NCBI GenBank assembly: GCA_002441525.1
Contig: DJWH01000005.1
Span: forward strand, 12,573-32,459
DNA: 19,887 nt
Origin: Acholeplasmataceae bacterium UBA6235
Lineage (GTDB): Bacteria; Bacillota_I; Bacilli_A; Acholeplasmatales; UBA5453
Direction of reading: 5' to 3'
Under the pieces are notes generated by a model. It was not told where the DNA came from. It did not search any database and worked only from the letters and a program-made list of their open reading frames with translations. Numbering within the stretch: the first letter of the stretch is position 1; the number at the start of each line of letters is the position of its first letter. Of the stretch, positions 15,363 to 19,887 are shown one piece after another. The translations under genes were made by a program, and so were the position numbers.

Positions 15363-15914
15363 ATGTCTAAAAAACCGTATGCAAGACCACAGTATAAAGT
15401 AAAACCTGCAGTGATTATCATTATCGCTGTCATCGTGTTTGTTTTTTCAGCACTCATCGTGATCATTCAACCATCTGATCAAGAAAAGATTTACAAGGCT
15501 TACAACAGTGCAGGTTCACCTAACCTTTCACAAAATCACGTGATTGAATCCATCAGCGTATCGAAATTGGGACGCCTAATTGATTCAGGTGCACCAGTGG
15601 TTGTATTCTTTGGAACCACAACATGTTCAGTGTGTGTCAGTGAAATTGGCTGGTATGATATTGAATTCAAAGGTGCAGGATTGGTTTCTGAACTATCTGT
15701 CATTTACTATGTGAACCGTACAAATATGAGTCAAAGTGATGTTGAAAAATTCCAAACTAAATACGCAATGACTTTAACTGGTACACCAGAATTATATTAT
15801 TTGAATGATGGTGACATCGTAGCAAGAAGATCTGATTTTAATAGCGATACACAACCGATGGCAGGTCAAATCAGAAGTTTCTTCACAGCCGTTAAAAACG
15901 ATTTAGCAGAATAA
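15363..15914 (+). CDS. Membrane-anchored thioredoxin-fold protein
   Basis: A 183-residue protein with a basic N-terminus (residues 1-14), one membrane span (about 15-36) acting as a signal anchor, and an outside-facing thioredoxin-like domain. The domain has VVVFFGTTTCSVC with a CxxC pair (Cys88, Cys91) and TGTPELYYLNDG, where Pro142 fits the cis-proline facing the active site. These features predict thiol-disulfide exchange at the outer membrane face, as oxidase, reductase or electron carrier; which one cannot be told. Only the two active-site cysteines are present, and the spacing CSVC is unlike the classical CGPC. It has its own promoter and terminator. No DsbB- or CcdA-like redox partner is encoded in the window. 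Confidence 0.85.
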   Translation: MSKKPYARPQYKVKPAVIIIIAVIVFVFSALIVIIQPSDQEKIYKAYNSAGSPNLSQNHVIESISVSKLGRLIDSGAPVVVFFGTTTCSVCVSEIGWYDIEFKGAGLVSELSVIYYVNRTNMSQSDVEKFQTKYAMTLTGTPELYYLNDGDIVARRSDFNSDTQPMAGQIRSFFTAVKNDLAE

Positions 15915-15937
15915 AGCACCTCACACGTGCTTTTTTT
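15913..15937 (+). terminator. Intrinsic terminator after the thioredoxin-fold gene
   Basis: A 7-bp stem AAAGCAC/GTGCTTT (15913-15919 with 15927-15933) with a seven-base loop is followed by a run of seven T. It starts inside the stop codon. Only 26 bases separate it from argS. Confidence 0.9.
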
Positions 15938-15963
15938 CTACTTAAGGAAAGATTGGTAAACAT

Positions 15964-17631
15964 ATGATTCAACAGATTAAACAACAATTAAAACAACGCG
16001 TCATTGCGCATTTTCAACTAGAAAATCTCAATGTCGTCGTGGAAGAACCCAAAAGAGGAACAGCCGATTTAGCCATTCCCCTTTTTGCGTTGGTAAAGCA
16101 ACTTGCTAAACCAATGCCTGTGGTCTTAGAAGAAGTTAAAAAGGCTATCGAAACCTATGACATGGTTAGCGATATTCAATTTCTTAATGGATTCTTAAAT
16201 ATTAGCATCAACCGTGCGGTATTTGCGAAAACAGTAGTGGACCAAGTGCTTGAAGAACAAGCCTTGTTTGGTAACCAACAAACCGAACAAACAGTTTGTA
16301 TTGATTACTCCGCACCAAATATTGCGAAAAGTTTCTCCATTGGACACTTGCGCTCGACCATGATTGGGAATGCCCTCAAAAACATTTATCAAAAATTAGG
16401 GTATCGCGTGGTTGGCATCAACCATTTAGGTGACTGGGGTACGCAATTTGGTAAAATGATTGTTGCCTATAAAAAATGGGGTAACCGTGCAGATATAGAA
16501 CAAAACCCAATTGTTGAACTTCAAAAATTATACGTCAAATTTCACGATGAAGTCGTGAATGACCCTACACTAGAAGACCAAGCCAGAGCCGTCTTTAAAG
16601 CCTTAGAAGATGGGGATGCAGAAATGCTCGAACTTTGGCGTTATTTCAGAGATGAATCCTTAAAAGAATTCATGTCGATGTATGATTTATTGGGGGTCAG
16701 TTTTGACTCTTATGATGGTGAATCCTTCTACAACGATAAGATGGCAGCGGTTGCGGATGAATTGGAACAAAAAGGACTCCTCGTTGAAGACGATGGGGCG
16801 ATGATTGTTCGAATTGACCCACTACCACCAGCGCTCATCAAACGTCGTGATGGTGCAACCCTATATATTACCCGCGATTTAGCAGCGTTGTTGTATCGAT
16901 ATAAAACATATCATTTTGATAAGGTATTGTATGTCGTTGGCAACGAACAAAAACTCCACTTTGACCAATTAAAATCGGTATCCAAGCTCATGGGATACGA
17001 TTTAGATATTCATCACGTGAACTTCGGTCTTGTCATGCAAGATGGTAAGAAGATGTCCACCCGTGGTGGTCGCGTGGTGAAGCTTTATGATGTGATTAAA
17101 GAAGCCATTTCAAGTGCGTCACAAGCCATCTTCGATAAAAATCCAAACCTTCAAAATCAAGCAGCGGTTGCTAAAGCGGTTGGGATTGGTGCGGTCATAT
17201 TTAATGATTTAAAGAATGACAGAAACCTAGATATCGAGTTTAATCTCGAAAACATGTTGGCTTTTGAAGGACAAACTGGACCGTATTTACAATACAGCAG
17301 TGTTCGTATCGCATCCATCCTTAAAAATCAAACTTTAACAAATGATTATCCAGTCGATTCATATACATCTGATTTACCGTTTGAACTCATCAAACAGTTA
17401 TCCGGTTTTGAAGATGCTTTATTAAAGGCAGCTGAACTCAATGGCCCTCACGTCATTAGCCGTTACCTTTTACAACTCGCACAAACATTTAACCAGTTTT
17501 ATGGTCAGTATAAAATCATTACGGAGGACGAAGCACTCAAACAAGCCAACCTTCACCTCATTCAAGCCGTACGTATCGTCTTGAACGAAGGCATGAGATT
17601 GCTTGGCATGATTGCACTCGATGAAATGTAA
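15964..17631 (+). CDS. argS: Arginyl-tRNA synthetase
   Basis: A class I aminoacyl-tRNA synthetase that charges tRNA-Arg. The 555-residue protein has the N-terminal tRNA-contact domain (about 1-105), the DYSAPNIAKSFSIGHLRST block holding the HIGH-type motif (SIGH, 125-128), HLGDWGTQFGK (154-164), the KMSK-type motif KKMSTRGG and the C-terminal alpha-helical anticodon-binding domain with GPYLQYSSVRI at its start. The Ser in place of the first His of HIGH is, as I recall, common in Gram-positive relatives and not a defect. The ribosome site AAGGA (15944-15948) is unusually far (15 bases) from the ATG. I see no clear promoter after the preceding terminator. The stop overlaps the next start (TAATG). 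Confidence 0.97.
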   Translation: MIQQIKQQLKQRVIAHFQLENLNVVVEEPKRGTADLAIPLFALVKQLAKPMPVVLEEVKKAIETYDMVSDIQFLNGFLNISINRAVFAKTVVDQVLEEQALFGNQQTEQTVCIDYSAPNIAKSFSIGHLRSTMIGNALKNIYQKLGYRVVGINHLGDWGTQFGKMIVAYKKWGNRADIEQNPIVELQKLYVKFHDEVVNDPTLEDQARAVFKALEDGDAEMLELWRYFRDESLKEFMSMYDLLGVSFDSYDGESFYNDKMAAVADELEQKGLLVEDDGAMIVRIDPLPPALIKRRDGATLYITRDLAALLYRYKTYHFDKVLYVVGNEQKLHFDQLKSVSKLMGYDLDIHHVNFGLVMQDGKKMSTRGGRVVKLYDVIKEAISSASQAIFDKNPNLQNQAAVAKAVGIGAVIFNDLKNDRNLDIEFNLENMLAFEGQTGPYLQYSSVRIASILKNQTLTNDYPVDSYTSDLPFELIKQLSGFEDALLKAAELNGPHVISRYLLQLAQTFNQFYGQYKIITEDEALKQANLHLIQAVRIVLNEGMRLLGMIALDEM

Positions 17632-18659
17632 TGGAAGGCAAAAAGACAAGCATTGCTAAAAACCTATTATTTGTGTTCATTATGCTTGCCGTAGTCCTTA
17701 CAGTTGTATTCAGTTTAAATGACATAAGTTTAATTTTAGAGGCTGTTAAACAAGCGAATGCAGGTTTAATTGCTCTCGCTGCGTTGGTATTTCTACTTTA
17801 CATGTTAACTACCAACTTTGCGCTCCATTTTGTCACGACCGGGTTAGGCATCAAATTACCATTTTTAGATACCATGGCCATCGGATCAGCTGAATATTTC
17901 TTTAATGCGATTACGCCTTTTTCCTCTGGAGGTCAACCTTTTCAAGCTTACTTCTATATGAAAAAGGGTGTTAGTGGCGATAATGCGATGTCCATCTTGA
18001 TGTCAAACTTCATTGTCTATCAAGTGATTATGACGGTATTATCAACCATTGGTTTAATCCTATTTTATGGTGAAATTAAAGCCGTATTGAATCAGTACAT
18101 GTTCTTAATATTGATTGGTTATGTCGCGAACATGTCTGTATTAGGTATCTTAATATCGATATCAACCATTCCAGGGATAGCTACCATCTTTGAATGGATT
18201 TTTAGAACAATCGGTAAAATCAAGTTTTTATCGAAAACGATGATCAAACTAGAACACCGTACCTTTGATTTTGTCAAAGAGTTTCAAGTTGGTATTGGAT
18301 TATTATTTAAACGTAAACGCGTATTGATTGGGGCTTCCTTATTGCGCGTTTTAGGATTATCATTATTACATGCAGTTCCATTCGTAGTCTTTTTGGCATT
18401 AGGTGTGCCACTCGATATGCATGACTTAATTTTCGTCATATCGATGAGTTTATTCTCGACCACATTCATGATGTGGGTACCAACACCAGGCGCGTCTGGT
18501 GGGACAGAATGGGCATTTACTGTCATATTTACTGTGTTGGTATCTGGCTCGACAGCACTGTTGGTTACCGCCATGTTGATTTGGCGTTTTGTCACTTATT
18601 ATTTAGGTATGTTTATCGGATTCATCGCGTATATGATTTTACGTAAAAGGGGAATTTAA
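17631..18659 (+). CDS. Multi-span membrane protein of the lysylphosphatidylglycerol synthase TM / UPF0104 flippase-like family
   Basis: A 342-residue polytopic protein with about eight hydrophobic segments (for example 12-30, 40-62, 120-145, 152-178, 230-255, 262-282, 290-312, 318-338). It has the family's conserved Gly-rich loops, NAITPFSSGGQPFQAYFYMK (about 93-112) and WVPTPGASGGTEWAF (about 284-298). It corresponds only to the membrane half of MprF-type proteins and lacks the cytosolic aminoacyl-transferase domain, so it should not make lysyl-lipid itself; a lipid-flipping or transport role is inferred. The start overlaps the argS stop by one base and has no clear ribosome site, which points to translational coupling. 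A lipid glucosyltransferase-like gene follows after two bases. Confidence 0.85.
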   Translation: MEGKKTSIAKNLLFVFIMLAVVLTVVFSLNDISLILEAVKQANAGLIALAALVFLLYMLTTNFALHFVTTGLGIKLPFLDTMAIGSAEYFFNAITPFSSGGQPFQAYFYMKKGVSGDNAMSILMSNFIVYQVIMTVLSTIGLILFYGEIKAVLNQYMFLILIGYVANMSVLGILISISTIPGIATIFEWIFRTIGKIKFLSKTMIKLEHRTFDFVKEFQVGIGLLFKRKRVLIGASLLRVLGLSLLHAVPFVVFLALGVPLDMHDLIFVISMSLFSTTFMMWVPTPGASGGTEWAFTVIFTVLVSGSTALLVTAMLIWRFVTYYLGMFIGFIAYMILRKRGI

Positions 18660-18661
18660 TC

Positions 18662-19837
18662 ATGAGGATTGGGCTATTTACCGATGCTTATTTACCACTC
18701 ATCAGTGGTGTTACGACATCCATTTATATGTTGGCCGAAGGACTTCGTAAAGAAGGCCATGAAGTCTACATCATTACGACATCAGGCAAAAATGTCGTAG
18801 AAGAACCATATGTGATCAGATTAAAAGGGATGCCTATCCCTAAAAAGGGTCTAAAAACCTTTAGAATTGTGCCATTTACTAAAACGCACATCAAGCGAAT
18901 TGAAGCGTTAAAACTCGATGTTATGCATGTCCATACAGAATTCTCCATTGGCTCTGTGGCTGTTCATATGCGAGATAAATACGGCATACCAATGGTATTT
19001 ACCGTACATACCATGTATGAAGAATATTTGCACTATGTGTCGAAGTTTTTAGCACGTTTCTTAAGAAAACCACTCATGCATTATTTAAAGAAACTCATGA
19101 AGCGTTTCATCTTAAGGGCAGATGTTACCATCACACCGACGCAAAAAGTCAAAGACTTGATGCAAAGCTATGACATCAATGGTCATTATGAAATCATTCC
19201 TACGGGTATTAAATTAGATAAATTTGTTGGTACTAATTATGCCAAAGAACAAGTATCCAATTTAAAAGCATCCTTAGGGATTCAACCAGATGAATTCGTA
19301 TACTTATTTTTAGGCAGAATATCTAAAGAAAAATCCATTCCGGTGTTGATCAATGCATTCGCAGAAATTCATCAAGAAGTCAAAGCCAAGTTCTTAATCA
19401 TTGGTGATGGTCCAGCCATGAATGAATTGAAAGCCTTGGTTGAAGAACTAGGTATTCAAAATAAAGTCATATTTACAGGCTTCATCAATTGGAATGATGT
19501 GGGTTTATACTATCAAGTCGGGGATGCTTTCTTAAACGCGTCTGTAACAGAAACCCAAGGTTTAACCTATATTGAAGCCCTCGCAGCAAGCTTACCAGTG
19601 ATCGTAAAATACGACAGTTGTTTATTAGAAGTAGTCAACGAATTTGAAAATGGTTTGTTCTTTAGACAAAACAATGAATTGCCATTCTTAATGAAACGTA
19701 TTTATGAAGATCCTGAGCTCAGAAATAAACTTACAAAAAATGCGTATAAATCTATTGAAAAATATTCTCAAGAATGTTATTCTAGTAGTGCACTCAAAGC
19801 TTATCAAAAAGCGATTGAGATTAAAAAAGCTGAATAA
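18662..19837 (+). CDS. GT4 glycosyltransferase, probable diacylglycerol glucosyltransferase
   Basis: A 391-residue GT-B fold enzyme resembling the monoglucosyldiacylglycerol synthase of Acholeplasma laidlawii and related Gram-positive lipid glucosyltransferases. The N-terminus MRIGLFTDAYLPLISGVTTS and the block LDVMHVHTEFSIGSVAV match my recollection of that family. The basic, hydrophobic stretch at about 125-155 (KFLARFLRKPLMHYLKKLMK) fits an interfacial membrane-binding helix. The donor domain has FLGRISKEKSIPVLINAF and the GT4 EX7E motif in TETQGLTYIEALA. Expected reaction: glucose from UDP-glucose to diacylglycerol on the cytosolic face; the exact sugar and acceptor are inferred. The ribosome site AAAAGGGGAA lies 8 bases before the ATG. 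A tRNA gene starts 12 bases after the stop with no terminator between. Confidence 0.85.
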   Translation: MRIGLFTDAYLPLISGVTTSIYMLAEGLRKEGHEVYIITTSGKNVVEEPYVIRLKGMPIPKKGLKTFRIVPFTKTHIKRIEALKLDVMHVHTEFSIGSVAVHMRDKYGIPMVFTVHTMYEEYLHYVSKFLARFLRKPLMHYLKKLMKRFILRADVTITPTQKVKDLMQSYDINGHYEIIPTGIKLDKFVGTNYAKEQVSNLKASLGIQPDEFVYLFLGRISKEKSIPVLINAFAEIHQEVKAKFLIIGDGPAMNELKALVEELGIQNKVIFTGFINWNDVGLYYQVGDAFLNASVTETQGLTYIEALAASLPVIVKYDSCLLEVVNEFENGLFFRQNNELPFLMKRIYEDPELRNKLTKNAYKSIEKYSQECYSSSALKAYQKAIEIKKAE

Positions 19838-19849
19838 GCTTTTTATAAT

Positions 19850-19887
19850 GCCCGAGTGGTGAAATTGGTAGACGCGCTGGACTCAAA
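19850..19887 (+). tRNA. tRNA-Leu(CAA), 5' part, cut by window end
   Basis: The first 38 bases of a tRNA are visible: acceptor strand GCCCGAG, then TG, a D-arm with AAATTGGTAGACGC typical of long-variable-arm leucine tRNAs, anticodon stem CTGGA and loop CTCAAA. Counting the loop places CAA as the anticodon, reading UUG. The 3' half lies beyond the window, so stems cannot be closed here. Confidence 0.88.

Noticed and set aside
16336..16347. Damaged HIGH motif in arginyl-tRNA synthetase (SIGH)
   Set aside because: The same substitution is, as I recall, usual in Gram-positive ArgRS, and all other motifs are intact.
19844..19849. TATAAT as promoter of tRNA-Leu
   Set aside because: It directly abuts the mature tRNA 5' end, so transcription would start inside the tRNA.
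1..19887. TGA read as tryptophan (Mycoplasma code)
   Set aside because: Genes such as nfo and mhqD end naturally at TGA with complete domains, and Trp residues in conserved positions are encoded by TGG.
1..19887. CRISPR arrays, insertion sequences, prophage or toxin-antitoxin modules
   Set aside because: No regularly spaced repeats, transposase or integrase motifs, terminal repeats or paired small toxin-like genes were seen on either strand.

Overview
The window looks like chromosomal DNA from a low-GC Gram-positive bacterium close to Acholeplasma or a related wall-less, standard-code Mollicute (an Izemoplasma-type relative is also possible). Four points support this. The base composition is AT-rich. 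TGA acts as a stop codon (nfo and mhqD both end in TGA) and Trp is encoded by TGG, which argues against Mycoplasma and Spiroplasma. The last protein-coding gene resembles the Acholeplasma glucolipid synthase family. Several gene neighbourhoods are Firmicutes-like (cshB-nfo, mhqO-mhqD). The species assignment is inference. The sequence is almost fully coding, and no gap between genes exceeds about 160 bases.

Layout: (1) 1-786, the 3' end of recN, converging on a small single-span membrane protein gene (807-995, minus) with a shared terminator. (2) 1066-6711, dinB (DNA polymerase IV) followed by two fused ATPase-permease ABC genes that probably form one heterodimeric exporter or mechanotransmission-type transporter. 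(3) 6735-7667 (minus), ispH, diverging from cshB-nfo (7763-9894). (4) 9950-10822, a DegV lipid-binding protein with its own promoter and terminator. (5) 10928-12509, mhqO-mhqD, a ring-cleaving dioxygenase and hydrolase pair of the type used against quinone and catechol stress, with a palindrome upstream like the MhqR operator. (6) 15201-12535 (minus), glgA-glgC, the ADP-glucose branch of glycogen synthesis. (7) 15363-15914, a membrane-anchored thioredoxin-fold protein. (8) 15964-19837, argS, an eight-or-so-span flippase-like protein and a GT4 glycosyltransferase, closely packed and probably co-transcribed, followed after 12 bases by a tRNA-Leu(CAA) gene cut by the window end.

Functionally the window mixes DNA repair (RecN, Pol IV, endonuclease IV), isoprenoid precursor synthesis (IspH), RNA remodelling (CshB), thiol or quinone stress defence, storage polysaccharide synthesis and membrane lipid glycosylation. 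Most are housekeeping genes, and I see no insertion sequence, prophage, CRISPR array or obvious horizontally acquired island. Promoters are recognisable by TATAAT boxes. Predicted leaders are only about 10-26 bases, often with the Shine-Dalgarno sequence starting at or next to the predicted +1, so there is no room for riboswitches. I do not see a clearly novel multi-gene system. The most interesting leads are the MhqR-like operator and coupling hairpin in mhqO-mhqD, the glgAC pair in a Mollicute-like genome, the asymmetric ABC pair, and the flippase-like plus glucosyltransferase pair.
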